Shown here: positions 1 through 12,962 of the stretch, piece after piece
Numbering within the stretch: position 1 is the first letter of the stretch
Layout: every line of letters starts with the position of its first letter
From: Costus lasius
Lineage: Eukaryota > Streptophyta > Magnoliopsida > Zingiberales > Costaceae
NCBI GenBank assembly: GCA_027563935.2
Contig: JANVAS020000203.1
Coordinates: forward strand, 7,626,001 to 7,690,000
DNA length: 64,000 nucleotides
Direction: 5' to 3'
The notes under the pieces: model-generated
The model's input: the letters and a program-made list of their open reading frames with translations, nothing else
Databases searched by the model: none
What the model was told of the DNA's origin: nothing
Translations under genes and position numbers: made by a program

Positions 1-365
1 GCAATCAAGGATTATTCACATTGTGACAAGCAATTGAATATCCTAATAGGGTCTGTCCAGTACATCCAATGTACCCATGAGTCTACATCTTATTCCATGC
101 TCGAAGCATCCTATAAGATTAGAATACATATTAGTCTCAATCATATCAGGGCTGTCTCATGTTCACCAAGATATCTCGACTAAGGACTTTACTGCATGTC
201 AGCCTAGCTGAACATCATTGAGACATTATTCAGAAGTACACTCATTGCAGCAGACAATGTAACAACCTGAATAACAACCATTGCCTTTATAAACATAAGA
301 GTTTATACATGATACTGTTACAATCCCAAGGCCTCAAACATTAGCCTTAAGGGCATACCCTAACA
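1..365 (-). repeat. 3' LTR of element E1 (family A), cut by the window edge
   Basis: This is the left-hand LTR of a minus-strand family A element. It ends in ccctaaca, the reverse complement of the family A LTR start TGTTrGGG, and is followed at once by the reverse-complemented polypurine tract (atctcccacttgcac). Only the U3-side 365 bases lie in the window. Read by eye, these bases are identical to the matching part of E1's other LTR (about 7397-7590 and 49344-49513), which pairs the two LTRs and suggests a recent insertion. Confidence 0.93.
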
Positions 366-385
366 ATCTCCCACTTGCACTTAAT

Positions 386-3300
386 CTAATGGTTGAGAAA
401 TCTCAAACCCATATTATTACAGTGCTTCTCATGCTTCTGCTGCGCCAGAGGCTTGGTAAGCGGGTCTGCCAGATTGTCATCTGTATGAACCTTGCAGATT
501 TTGATATCGCCACGATCAATGATCTCCCGGATCAAATGAAACCGTCTCTGTATGTGCTTGGACTTCTGGTGCGACCGTGGTTCCTTTGCTTGTGCGATTG
601 CTCCAGTGTTATCACAGAAGATAACCAAAGGATCTGCACTCGAAGGAACGACACCAAGTTCTTAAACGAACTTACGAATCCACACTGCCTCCTTAGATGC
701 TTCCGAGGCTGCAACATACTCGGCTTCTATTGTGGAATCAGCAACTATAGACTGTTTGAAACTCTTCCACACCACTGCTCCTCCATTCAAGCTAAAAACA
801 TAGCCTGATTGCGATCGAAAATCATCCTGGTCAGACTGGAACGAAGCGTCAGTATATCCTTCAATATTGAGTTCTTCCTGACCACCATATATCAAGAATA
901 TATCTTTGGTCCTCCGAAGATATTTTAAAATGTTCTTGACTGCAATCCAGTGCGCCTGACCTGGATTACTTTGGAACCGACTGGTCACGCTTAACCCTTA
1001 AGCGACGTCTGGGCGAGTACACAACATCGCATACATAATGGACCCAATAGCCGAAGCATAAGGCGTATTGTCCATTTCATCTTTCTCAGTCTGTGTTTGT
1101 GGACACTGACTCTTTGAAAGATTCAGACCATGTTTGACTGGAAGATATCCTCTTTTAGAATTCTCTAAATGAAATCTCTCCAGGACTTTATCGATGTAAG
1201 TACTCTGTCACAGCCCGAGAAGCCTCTTAGATCTATCCCTGTAGATCTTCACACCTAACACATAGGCTGCTTCTCCTAAATCTTTCATCTGGAAACATTT
1301 TCTTAACCATGCTTTCACCGCATGCATTTCGGGAATTTCGTTTCCAATGATTAAGATATCATCGACGTAGAGGACTAGGAAAGTAATCACGCTCCCACTA
1401 AACCTCTTATATACACACGGGTCATCCTCGTTCTTGATGAAACCAAATTCACTGACTGATTCATCAAAACGAATATTCCAGCTTCTTGATGCTTGTTTAA
1501 GTCCATAAATGGACTTCTTTAACTTGCATATCTTATGACGATCTGATGGATTAGTGAAACCTTCTGGTTGTGTCATATACACATCCTCATTCAATTTTCC
1601 ATTAAGGAAAGCGGTCTTCACATCCATTTGCCAGATCTCATAATCATAATATGCTGCTATCGCGAAAAGAATCCGAATAGACTTAAACATGGCTACAGGA
1701 GAGAAAGTTTCATCATAATCTATCCCGTAGATTTGCTTGAAACCTTTCGCAACTAGCCTGCCTTTATAGGTAACCACGTTACCATCCATGTCAATCTTCT
1801 TCTTGAAGATCCACTTACAGCCTATAGGGATAACTCCCAGAGGCGGATCAACCAAATCCCAAACTTGGTTATCAGACATGGAGTCCATCTCGGCTCGCAT
1901 AGCTTCAAGCCATCTAGCTGAGTCCGGTCCACTGACCGCATCCGCATAAGTGAGGGGTTCATCATGATCAAAGATGTAGACTCCATCATAGCGCTCAGGC
2001 TGTCGATGAATCCTTCCCGATCTTCGCGGTTCCCGTGATATCTGAGCCTCAGGTTGTTCAATAACCTGTTCTACCAGCTCAGGCTCATCCAACTGTGCTT
2101 GACTACTTTGTCCTTCCTCTGGATTCTCATCCAGCTTTATTTCTCTCCCACTGTCTTCTTGCAGAAGAAACTCCTTCTCAAGAAAAATGCCCGTCCGAGC
2201 AACAAATACCTTGTTCTCTTTGGGATCGTAGAAATAATAACCCTTAGTTTCCTTAGGGTAACCGACAAAGATGCATTTCTCAGATCTGCTCTCTAGTTTC
2301 CCAGAGGCGAGCTTTTTGACATAAGCCTCGCAACCCCAGATCTTGATAAATGTCAAGCTAGGCTGTTTCCCATACCATAATTCATATGGGGTCTTTGAAA
2401 CTGCCTTGGATGGCACTCAGTTTAGTATCTTTGCAGCTGTCTCCAGTGCAAATCCCCAAAAGGAGTAAGGTAGAGTAGCCTGACTCATCATCGAACGAAC
2501 CATATCAAGTAACGTTCTATTTCTCCTCTCGGACACATCATTCCATTGCGGTGTTCCTGGCGGAGTGAGCTGTGAGATAATCCCACACTCCTTCAGATAG
2601 TCAGTAAACGCATGACTTAGGTATTCTCCACCTCGATCAGAACGAAGTGTCTTGATATTTCGGCCTAGCTGATTTTGTACTTCATTCTTGAACTCTTTGA
2701 ACTTGTCAAAAGATTCACTTTTATGTCTCATTAAATAGACATACCCATACCTACTGAAATCATCAGTAAAGGTAATGAAGTACTGATAGCCACCTCTGGC
2801 ATGTTTACTAAATGGCCCACACACATCACTGTGTATAAGGTCAAGTAAACCTGAAGCCCTTTGTCCTTTATTAGGAAAAGGTGACTTCGTCATTTTGCCC
2901 ATTAAACAAGCTTTACATGTATCAATCTCCTCATAGGAGAATGATCCCAGCAGTCCATGATCATGCAACCGCTTAATGCGTTTCTTGTTAATATGGCCTA
3001 AACGACTATGCCATAGCAAGGTGCTGTCATCAGCATACTTGGCTTTCTTAATATCAATCTGCTGTATAGAACATTCCATGTCCAACATGAATAACCCATT
3101 GCTAATTGATCCAGTGGCATAAACAATATTATCAAAAGATAAAACACACTTTGAAATATTGCATTCAAAGGAAAACCCTTTCCTGACAAGAGCAGGAATA
3201 GAGATAATATTTTTAGTAATGCTGGGAACAAAGTAACAATTGTCTAGTTCCAATACAAGCCCAGATGGTAGAGAAATGAAATAAGTGCCTACAGCAACAG

Positions 3301-4267
3301 CAGCAACCCGTGCCCCGTTTCCAACTCGTAGGTCCACCTCATGCTGTCCCACCTGTCTTCTTCTCTTGAGTTCCTGTACATTTGAACAAATGTGAACTCC
3401 ACATGCAGTGTCCAACACCCATGATATAGAAGAAGAAATCATGACCTCAGTCACATAAATACCTGAGCCAGAAGCGATGCTTCCCTTCTTGTCTCCTTGG
3501 AGCGCTTTACAGTCCTTTTTCCAGTGACCCAGTTGGCCACAGTGGAAACATCTGTATTCCTTCGACCGCTTAACCTTTTGTTTCAGCGCCTTGTTGTAGT
3601 TCTTGACTGGGGTTTTTCCCTTCTTTCCCTTCTTCTTGTTCCTAGAAGGAACCATTAAGACAGAGGTTGAAGGCTTTCCCTTCAGAGTTTCCTCTGTAGT
3701 TAAGAGCATATTCAGCAACTCTGCCGGGGTACAGTCGATTTTGTTCATATTAAAGTTAATAATGAACGCATCGAAAGAAGGCGGTAGAGACTGCAGAATA
3801 ATGTCTATAGCAAGCTCCTGATTGATGGTGTGTCCCAGTTTCTCTAGAGCCTCCTTGTGCCCAATCATCTTGAGCACATGAGCTCCCACTGGACTCCCTT
3901 CAGCCAGTTTGCTCTGAAAGAACAGCTTGGTCAAGTTATAGCGCTTAGTCCTCGCCTGTGTAGCATACAACATCTTGAGGTTTGCTATAATATCTATAGC
4001 AGACATATCCTCATGCTGACGCTGCAGCGGTGGCGTCATAGACGCTAACATCAGGCAAGCGACATCAATGCTATCATTGACATGCTTTTCATAGGCTTCC
4101 TGAACCGCCCTTGCGGCGTTCGGAGCGGGTTGAGGCGGTATCGCCGTCTCGAGGACATACAGTTTCCTCTCTGCCTTAAGAACAATCTTAAGGTGTCCGT
4201 ACCAGTCTGAGAAGTTTGGCCCAGCAAACTTCTCCCTTTCCAGTAGGGATCGCACATTGAAGTTCAT
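386..4267 (-). pseudogene. E1 gag-pol polyprotein pseudogene (four in-frame stops)
   Basis: Read from the ATG at 4267 down to the stop at 386-388, this has the same 3882-bp length as the intact family A gene in M. Domain order is gag, zinc knuckle (CFHCGQLGHWKKDC), aspartic protease (LDTACG), integrase (HHCC finger and DD35E), reverse transcriptase (YVDD near 1360) and RNase H. The frame is never shifted. It is broken by four stops: TGA at 2417-2419 where relatives have CGA (NRVPSK), TGA at 1208-1210 for TGC, TAA at 998-1000 for TAC, and TAA at 662-664 for AGA. It therefore cannot make a full polyprotein. The stops are scattered point changes with no indel, unlike the heavy damage in N and C. 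Confidence 0.95.
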
Positions 4268-6089
4268 GGTGTTCGTTGCTGCAGGAATCTACAACAATGC
4301 AAGAACAGCAAAGTCAGTATCAATGTTAAGAATCAATCAGGACTTAAGAATGATTCTTTTTCTCACTATTTTATCTGACTGAAAAATCCATTAAACAGTC
4401 CGAAAGAGTAAACACTCTTTTAGTGAGATGGGATCCAGATTTCATACTTGGTCTCCGCGTCCCGCTCAGGCGAGATAAGATGCACAGAGAGTACAAGCAC
4501 TAATTTCTGGTAGGCAATCCCTGCCAATCGCCAACCCGTGCGATTCCCCTTCATCTGGGCAATCCAGCAGACTGTGCCAACTGAGTTGGTACAACACAGT
4601 CTCTGATCCCTCAAATGGCTGCCTCCATATAGCTCACATATGCTCAGTATGTAGCCTACATGGTCAAGCTGACCTGACCTACTCCCTGGACCACCACGTG
4701 CTATGCTGAGCAACGAGAAGCGATAAATCCCTTCTCTGTAACACGCAGGTGTAATCCCGCACCGTCTGAAGATAGATGGACGTGCCCACTGAGTGGGTAC
4801 AACACGGCTCCAACGATAGTCAGAACAGTGAGGTTTCGCGTCAGAAGGCTTTATGTGCTTGATATTTAGCGTTGGATTTTAACGGTCTTTTATCTTCTTA
4901 ACTATCATGCAATTCCTATGGTGATAGCAAAAGATAAACTCATGCATTTCTAATTATATAAGCAATAAATAGAAAGCATGCTGATCTTATGTGGTAAAAG
5001 CCCATTAAGCCTAAGTAAGACCTTAACCTAACTTAAGTCTTCACTTGCTTTTCCTCATGGGGCTTTTGCTTCTCATCTGGCCCAACCTAGGGCCCAAGCG
5101 CCAATTGCAGCTCAGATGCGCCCACCAGGTAAATGCGCCTGTCCTAGAGTCGAACTCTAGACCTCCCACCTGGTCAAGCCTCAAGCTGCATGCGCCTCTG
5201 CCAAGTGTGCTCTGTGCTCTTGTCTGATAAATTTACAAATTAATCTATCTAGACAAAATTGACACGCAGGTCAATTACACTTTATAAATTAAATAAAATG
5301 TGATGCGCAGATCACAATAAATATTAATTTACAACAATTCACCAGGCTCGCAGGCCCCAGCACAGCACACATTAAGGGCAACACACATAAGATAAAATAA
5401 ACAAGCACATGGCATCATCCAAAAATCATGTGATCCAACATAAGAAATTAAAATTTTGAAAACCCCATTGGCATCAATTTTAATTTTTTCTTATGTGCCC
5501 TACTACCTTACAACAGTCCATTGATAGGGATCCACTCATCATGTCTAGTCAGATCCACTGCCCTTGCATGCACCAAGTCCTAACTGACTTGATCGACCAA
5601 AAGGTCAACCATGCATGCGCCAAGGGCTGAACAGCCACAATGAGGTCTGGCAAGCGGGCGTGACCCCGGGCCTAACTCATGTGCGTTCATTAGTTGTCTC
5701 ACAATCAGACATCGCTACACGCCTGTGATGCAGTCGACCTATAGCCACCACGTGCTTGCGCATGGGTGCCATCTGGTCGACCCATCTAGGCTGTCAGATG
5801 GTCTAATCAGACTATTGGATCTAACCTAGAGGATGACTTCAGCCCCATCAACCCGTCTAAGGGTTTATAGCAGGCGCCTCTTAGATATAGTGAAGGTCGC
5901 GCAAGTGATATAGTTTTGAGAAAAACAAACTATGCGCCACACAAACATGCGCCATCAAAACATATTCAAGTTTCGCATATGCAACAACTAAAGATGAAAG
6001 TTCGCATGTATAGATCTAAGCATACAAGGATCACAAAAAAGGCTAAAGCAATCATAAAATCATGCATCAACCGTCGCTCTGATACCAAT
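4268..6089 (-). other. E1 untranslated 5' leader
   Basis: This 1.8-kb stretch between the E1 5' LTR and gag has no supported gene. It carries the family A leader hairpins: CCAACTGAGTTGG near 4577, CCCACTGAGTGGG near 4785, and a TTCGA-capped hairpin (CTAGAG/CTCTAG) at 5144-5160. The same elements recur in the leaders of X, Y and M. The function is inferred to be RNA structure, perhaps packaging or dimerisation. Short open frames here are not conserved as proteins. Confidence 0.8.
6076..6087 (-). other. E1 primer-binding site
   Basis: The plus strand reads gctctgatacca, so the element strand has TGGTATCAGAGC, complementary to the 3' end of plant initiator tRNA-Met. Two bases separate it from the LTR boundary at 6090. 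This fixes the element's orientation. Confidence 0.95.
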
Positions 6090-7590
6090 TGAAAGTCCCC
6101 ACAAGGGGGCTCAACCCTAAGACATGCACATATATAAATTTGCATGGGCGGAATCTAGGGTTTCCTAGGATCGCATAGCATGTATTATATGATCAACTTA
6201 GAACAACAATGATCATACCATGGCCATTGTTTGTATGATGTCGAGGAAGAAGAGATCGACAGGGGTCTCCTCCAGAGGATGCGCACACAAGATGAAGAAG
6301 CCGCCTACTCCCTTGGTGCTCCTTGTGCTAGCAAGGTTCCAAGAGGTTCTTGTCGTATGAAAAAGGAAGATGATCTCCTTGCTTGGCGAAAAACTTTCTC
6401 CTCTTGTCGTCCACTCTTCTTCACACGAGAATGCAAAAACCCTCGAAATCACAAGAGGCGACAAAGGCGTGAAGAGGCGAGCAACATGAGGCGTGGTCAC
6501 GTAAGTGATCATGCTTTCTAAAAATAGAAAGCCACTCCCTCACATGCGATCATGGGTTTACCCCAATCGCAAACTCCTCTCCATTTGAACCACACGCTTA
6601 CTTGATGAGCTGGTTCATTTCGGTTTGGTCCAAGACCAATTAACCTAAGCAATCCAGTCTAGATCTCAATTAAACCCTAAGGCTCCAGATCTAACCGTTG
6701 ATCTCTTGATGCTTCTGATCTCACTGATCTAGCATCCAATCTCTCGATCGAAGCTTACCGATGTCAAGCCCTAATCAATCAAACATGATCAGACCATATC
6801 TCACTCACAATCAGAGATTAATTCCCTTTAAACTGAACCCAAAACAATTCAGTCCACACGATTTGACTTAAGTAAGCCATATCATCAAATTGTGCGACCC
6901 TGAGGGTTTCCTTTAAATGTCGGTAACGATAACTTACGTTATCACGATCAGAGAGGGGTATCTAGCAACACATCACTGTCTCCCGATATAAAGGAAAGAG
7001 TCTTCCAAGACTACACCCAAACAACAGCACAAGTGTGAATCAACTCACTAGGCATACATGATTCCTTTGCCACTGGATGTTCTTTATTGGACAAGCCTGT
7101 CAAGCTTGTAACTCCAATATGATGAGCACGATTAGATCAGATGAACATAGTCATCTGGGTATGGCCATACACTTTCTCAATCATCTCATCCAGGGGGCCC
7201 CTTTAGAACATCACACTCCAATGAAGGAGACGGCAATCCTATATCTATCACTAGTGCCCTAACATGACTCAAGCTCACCATCCAAGATAGTCTATAACCA
7301 TTATGTTTCAAATGATATTGAACTACCTCAAAACAATGACAATCATCATTTAGAAACACAAGTGATCTCAAGTCAGAGGACATGTGCCACTTGTTGCAAT
7401 CAAGGATTATTCACATTGTGACAAGCAATTGAATATCCTAATAGGGTCTGTCCAGTACATCCAATGTACCCATGAGTCTACATCTTATTCCATGCTCGAA
7501 GCATCCTATAAGATTAGAATACATATTAGTCTCAATCATATCAGGGCTGTCTCATGTTCACCAAGATATCTCGACTAAGGACTTTACTGC
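6090..7590 (-). repeat. 5' LTR of E1, first part (split by N)
   Basis: In plus-strand reading it starts tgaaagtcccc directly beside the primer site and runs to the ACTGC target of N at 7586-7590. The missing 170 bases are at 49344-49513, giving a 1671-bp LTR. It holds the conserved LTR hairpin GCTTTCTAAAAATAGAAAGC at 6513-6532 and the shared cores gtatggccatac and agggtcgcaca (seen here in reverse complement). Confidence 0.94.
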
Positions 7591-10500
7591 TGTTGGGAAA
7601 CCCCGGGGACATTTTATAATTTTCAGAGCCATGGGCATACATTTTACGCAGCGGAAGAATGTCCCCGAAATAGGCTAGTCCCAAAAACCCAGTGAAGATC
7701 TCTTGCGAGGGGGTCGACACGATGTGATAGTAAGTACCTTTAAGCAATTGGAAGCCGATGTCGATGAAGGCGCCCAAGTGTTCGCCCTCTGCAGTCTCGC
7801 ACACACGGATTCCTCAAGTTATCTTCTTCCTCGCCCGGATCTAGCCTCGGGAAGAAGATCCATGCCTTAGGAGAACCCTCCATGCAATTTGCGCCATCAC
7901 CAAGATGTGATGCGCCAAGGAGATGGAAGGAGAAGGGAACGCCGCAAGCCTTCTTGTTCCTTTGCGCCAAGGAAAGGAAGAGGAGAAGCATGCTTGCGCC
8001 CTTGATGGAAGAAGAAGAGCTCTAAGCTCTCCAAGCCGTCGCCCTCTAATGCTTCACGCCTCCAAGGAATTAGCATCATCACTAGAGGGGGCGGCAAGGG
8101 CTTACTTATAGGAGCAAGAGGCGGTTAGGGGAGAATGGCAAGTGTTAACAATTATGGCATGATTCAAGGAGATTATCCAATCAAATATATTGATTAAATC
8201 TCCACTCCCATATGCGCCTAAGACTTGCCAAAGCAAGCATCAGCCATATGCGCCCATATCATGCCATATGAGGCATTAATCCCATCCATGCGCCTAGACC
8301 TAGTCAAGGCAATATGATGGATTGCCTAATGTGGCTTGGGCGCAAGTCCTAATCCAATTAGGACTCTAATTATGTTAATAATCAGCCCACAATTGTCAAA
8401 CATAATCCAATCAATTATCTTGTGTGATTTAATCAAATCCAATTTGATTTAATCACCTAGGAGATACCAAACAAGGCATAGGCGCAAATCCTAGTCCAAC
8501 TAGGATTCCATATGCGCCTATCCTATTAATTCATCCCCATTATACCCTTCAAGCCTCATAGCCCTTCAATACAACTTATTAGCAAGCCCAACTAAGCAAT
8601 GGGCCAAGCCCAAAGTCCATTATGCATGTTAACCAAGCTATTGGATCCAATCCAATTTAACCCATGGTTAAATGAGGCTAACCATGGTTAATTTGATCGA
8701 TATGCCAAAAACGGAAGTTGGCCCCAATAAGTTTCTTCCATCTCATCAGGCCCATTGGCGCTGATGAAATCTCCCAAATAGATCAGAGTTATCCAATAAC
8801 TCGATCTAAAGGCTACCCGATTGAAGGTTCCCACATAGGGGGCGAAACCCTAAAGTGGCGCAAACAAAAATGGGCAGCGGATTCAAGGGTTTCATAGGAT
8901 CGATGAGCATGCATTATATGATCAACTTTTGAAGCATGAATAGAGAAGATGCGATTCATACCATGGCCATTTCTAGATGGCGCCTTGGAAGCAAGAGAAC
9001 AACGAAGGTCTCCTCCAAATCGTCACACACAAGATGAGCGACGGCTTGCTTCTTGTCGTCCCTTGTGCTAGCAAGGATCGTCCAAGGTGTCTTTGATCGA
9101 AAGGGAAGGGAGAGAGCAACTCCTTGCTTGGCAAAAACTTTCCTCTTGTCGTCTCAACTTCTCTACACGAGATGTCTCTACTCGTCCAAACCAAGAGAGG
9201 GCGACAAAGGCGTGAAGAGGCGACGTGAGAGAGAGGTGGTCACGTTGTGACATGCTTTCTAAAAATAGAAAGCCAACAATTCATGCGACCATGAATTTTT
9301 CCCTCAACGCAAATTCCTCTTCAATTGAACCATGCGCTCATGTAATGAGCTGGTTCATTTCGGTTTGGCCCAAGACCAAATAAACCAAGCAATATGGTCT
9401 AGATCTCAATTAAACCCAAAGGCTCTTGATCTGACCGTCAATCTCTTGATGCTCCTGATCTGACCGATCCAGCATCCATTCTCTCAATCGAAGCTTACCG
9501 ATCTTAAGCCCTAATCAATCAGACATGATCAGACCAGATCTCACTTACAATCAGAGATTAAATCCCTTTAAACTGAACCTGAACAATTCAGTCCACACGA
9601 TCTGACTTAAGTAAGCCATTTCATCAAATTGTGCGACCCTGAGGGTTTCCTTTAAATGTCGGTAACGATAACTCACGTCATCACGATCAGTGAGGGGTAT
9701 CTAGCAACACATCACTGTCTCCCGATATAAAGGAAAGAGTCTTCCAAGACTACACCCAAAAACAGCACAAGTGTGAATCAACTTCACTAAGCATACATAT
9801 TTCCTTTGCCACTGGATGTTCTTATTGGACAAGCGTGTCAAGCTTGTAGCTCCAATATGATGAGCATGATTAGATCAGATGAACATAGTCATCTGGGTAT
9901 GGCCATACACTTTCTCATCATCTCATCCAGGGGGCCCCTTTAGAACATCACACTCCTTAAACAAGGAGACGGCAATCCTATGTCTATCACTAGTGCCCTA
10001 ACCTGACTCAAGCTCACCATCCAAGATAGTCTATAATCATTATATTTCAAATGATATTGAACTATCTCAAAATAATGACAATCATCATTTAGAAACACAA
10101 GTGATCTCAAGTCAGAGGAAATGTGCCACTTGTCGCATTCAAGGATTATTCACATTGTGACAAGCAATTGAATAACCTAGTAGGGTCTGTCCAGTACATC
10201 CAATGTACCCATGAGTCTACATCTTATTCCATGCTCGAAGCATCCCATAAGATTAGAACACATATTAGTCTCAATCATATCAAGGCTGTCTCATGTTCAC
10301 CAAGATATCTCGACTAAGGACTTTATAGCAGGTCAGCCCAGCTGAACAGCTTTGAGACATTATTCAGAAGTACACTTATTGCAGCAGACAAGGTAACAAC
10401 CTGAATAACAACTATGCCTTTATAAACATAAGAGTTTATACATGATACTGTTACAATCCCAAGGCCTCAAACATTAGCCTTAAGGGCATACCCCAACACC

Positions 10501-11366
10501 GATCAATATGAAAACTCGAGTATCAAGGTGTGCGACCCTGTAGGTTCCTCTAACGCTGGCAGTGCTGACCAAAGGTCATCACAAGCAGTGAGTGGCACCT
10601 AGCAGTGCATCGCTGCTACCCAGGTTATTGGAATGGATATCGACATCGACATCCCCATCATCGCAACTAGGTACAGATGCATTATAGTCTCTTTGCCGAA
10701 CTGATATCCGATTGGACAAGTGTGTCACCACTTGTTTTCATCCAATCACATGGCTATGACTAGAACAGGTTCTTACCTGGGTATGGCCATACACTCTCAG
10801 TCATAGAACCATAAGGGAGCTCCATGGATATCATACTTCCCAAAGGAAGGGGCAAATCCTATGTCTGTCCATTGACCTTCTCATATGGGTCGTGACATGC
10901 TCAATGACAACCGTTATGACCTCCCAACTACGGCAAGGTGTTAGGTTGCATCAAAGCAAGTCCCTAACCATATAGAATGGTCAATGACCTCAAGTCAAGG
11001 GATCAATGCATCTCCTGTCACTTGTGAGGATAACTCATGACACCAAGTCATAGCCTCACAGCGGGTCTATCCAGTATATCCTCCAATGATACACCCATGT
11101 GTCTGCGTTAGCACCACGTGCCTAACCAGCCCACATACCAGTCTCTCAAGTACCAGAGCTGTCCCATATCCACTAAGGTACATCGACTGGGGATTATAAT
11201 TCGAGCACAGATCCAATCTGTCTCCAGGGACATTATCATGTAAGTACACAATCGCAGGTGTAGAAAACAATGATAACGACAATGCCAGAAAGATATATAT
11301 ATTAATATCAGAGTCAAGTAGTACAAAGATGGACCAAAACTAGGTCCTAGGGCATATACACCAACA
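7591..11366 (-). repeat. 3' LTR of N (family B), interrupted by solo LTR L9
   Basis: The LTR starts tgttgggaaacc and ends tacaccaaca (plus-strand reading), followed by the reverse-complemented polypurine tract. Removing L9 and one duplicated pentamer leaves 2094 bp, against 2095 bp for the partner LTR. The first 1.2 kb (7591-8821) and the rest (10504-11366) align base for base with 47244-49338 apart from scattered substitutions. Short open frames within it are not supported as genes. Confidence 0.95.
8822..10498 (-). repeat. Solo family A LTR (L9) with CCGAT duplication
   Basis: A complete 1677-bp LTR, starting tgaaggttccc and ending ccccaaca in plus-strand reading, is flanked by CCGAT at 8817-8821 and 10499-10503. 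No primer site, leader or coding sequence accompanies it, so it is the usual product of recombination between the two LTRs of a former full element. It contains the hairpin GCTTTCTAAAAATAGAAAGC at 9254-9273. N's other LTR reads straight through this site near 48471, giving the empty site for comparison. Confidence 0.96.
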
Positions 11367-11387
11367 ATCTCCCACTTGCACTAAGAC

Positions 11388-11932
11388 CTAGAGGTTGAGC
11401 AACCTCAACCCCATATCTCTAGTACGACCATCATGCTTCTGCTGCGCCAAAGCCTTGGTCAGTGGGTCTGCTAGATTGCTCTCTGTGTCAACTCTGCTAA
11501 TCTTGACATCACCTCGATCAATGATCTCTTTGATCAGGCAAAATCTCTTGAGTATGTGTTTGGACCTTTGATGAGACCGTGGTTCCTTATTATGTGCAGT
11601 TCCCATTGTTGTCATAGTAGAGCTCAATGGGATCCATTGCACTTGGAACCACCTGAAGTTCAGAAAAGAACTTCCTGATCCAAACGGCTTCATTGGCTGC
11701 CTCAGAAGCAACCACATACTCAGCTTCGGTTGTAGAATTAGCTATGGTGGATTGCTTGAAGCTCTTCCAGCATACAGCACCTCCAACCATCTTAAAGTAA
11801 TAGCTGGTCTGCGATCTGAAGTCATCAGGATCAGACTGGAACGACTCATCAGTGAAGCCCTGCACACTGAGTTCTTCCTGTCCTCCGTAGACTTTATAGA
11901 ATAAATCCTTAGTCCCTTTCAGGATACTCAAG
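11388..11932 (-). pseudogene. N polyprotein pseudogene, RNase H end
   Basis: This is the 3' end of N's gag-pol, read right to left. It encodes a family B RNase H domain (GGQEELSVQGFTDESFQSD, then TTEAEYVVASEAANEAVWIRK) and the C-terminal tail NLADPLTKALAQQKH, with the stop at 11388-11390. A frameshift lies near 11600, just after the YYDNNGN segment. The upstream part of the gene resumes at 42508 beyond solo LTR S. The polypurine tract follows the stop at about 11367-11381. Confidence 0.92.
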
Positions 11933-12962
11933 TGTTGGGGTATGCCCTTAAGCCTAATGTTTGAGGCCTTGGGATTGTATCAGTATCATGTAATAAACTC
12001 TTGTGTTTATAAAGGCATGGTTGTTATTCAGTTTGTTACCTTGTCTGCTGCAATAAGTATACTTCTGAATAATGTCTCAAAGCTGTTCAGCTGGGCTGAC
12101 ATGCTATTATGTCCTTAGTCGATGTATCTTGGTGAACATGAGACAGCCTTGATATGGTTAAGACTAATATGTGTTCTAATCTTATAGGATGCTTCGAGCA
12201 TGGAATAAGATGTAGACTCATGGGTACATTGGATGTACTGGACAGACCCTACTAGGATATTCAGTTGCTTGTCACAATGTGAATAATCCTTGAGTGCAAC
12301 AAGTGGCACATTTCCTCTGACTTGAGATCACTTGTGTTTTCTAAATGATGATTGTCATTGTTTTGAGGTAGTTCAATATCATTTGAAACATAATGATTAT
12401 AGACTATCTTGGACAATGATCTTGAGTCAGGTTAGGGCACTTGTGATAGATAAAGGATTGCCGTCTCCTTGTTTAAGGAGTGTGATGTTCTAAAGGGGCC
12501 CCCTAGATGAGATGATTGAGAAAGTGTATGGCCATACCCAGGTGACAGTGTTCATCTGATCTAATCATGCTCATCAAATTGGAGCTACAAGCTTGACACG
12601 CTTGTCCAATAAGAACATCCAGTGGCAAAGGAAGTATGCATGCCTTGTGAGTTGATTCACACTTGTGCTGTGTTTTGGGTGTAGTCTTGGAAGACTCTTT
12701 TCTTTATATCGGGAGACAGTGATGTGTTGCTAGATACCCCTCACTGATCGTGATAGCGTGAGTTATCGTTACCGACATTTAAAGGAAACCCTCAGGGTCG
12801 CACAATTTGATGATATGACTTACTTAAGTCAGATCGTGTGGACTGAATTGTTCAGGTTCAGTTTAAAGGGATTTAATCTCTGATTGTAAGTGAGATCTAG
12901 TCTGATCATGTATGATTGATTAGGGCTTGAGATCGGTAAGCTTCGATCGAGAGAATAGATGC
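11933..12962 (+). repeat. Solo family A LTR S, left part (split by X)
   Basis: It begins TGTTGGGG right after TCAAG (11928-11932). It breaks off at GATGC (12958-12962), where composite X is inserted, and continues at 41879-42507, where it ends actttca followed by TCAAG (42508-42512). The two parts total 1659 bp, a whole family A LTR with no internal region of its own, hence a solo LTR. It lies in N's RNase H coding sequence. Confidence 0.93.
12958..12962 (+). repeat. Target-site duplication GATGC, left copy for X
   Basis: This pentamer directly precedes the LTR1 start TGTTGGGG. The matching copy is at 41874-41878, directly after LTR4. The solo LTR S reads continuously across the pair. Confidence 0.93.

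Larger units (their letters stand above)
1..7590 (-). mobile_element. Ty1/copia element E1 (family A), left segment; remainder at 49344-49513
   Basis: E1 reads right to left: 5' LTR (6090-7590, continued at 49344-49513 after the N insertion), primer site, 1.8-kb leader, polyprotein pseudogene, polypurine tract and 3' LTR. Its 5' LTR was split by element N, which left the duplication ACTGC at 7586-7590 and 49339-49343. E1 itself sits inside an older family A LTR whose tail resumes at 49514 with agtct. The left copy of E1's own duplication is outside the window. LTR identity over the visible overlap is complete, yet the coding region has four stop codons. Confidence 0.93.

Noticed and set aside
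6213..6521. Overlapping open frames of about 97-99 codons on both strands in E1's 5' LTR
   Set aside because: Other family A LTRs break these frames, so they are chance frames in U5-side sequence.
7897..8111. Paired sense and antisense open frames of 60-85 codons in the family B LTR, repeated near 47550-47764
   Set aside because: They are duplicated simply because they lie in both LTRs of N, and no conserved protein feature is seen.
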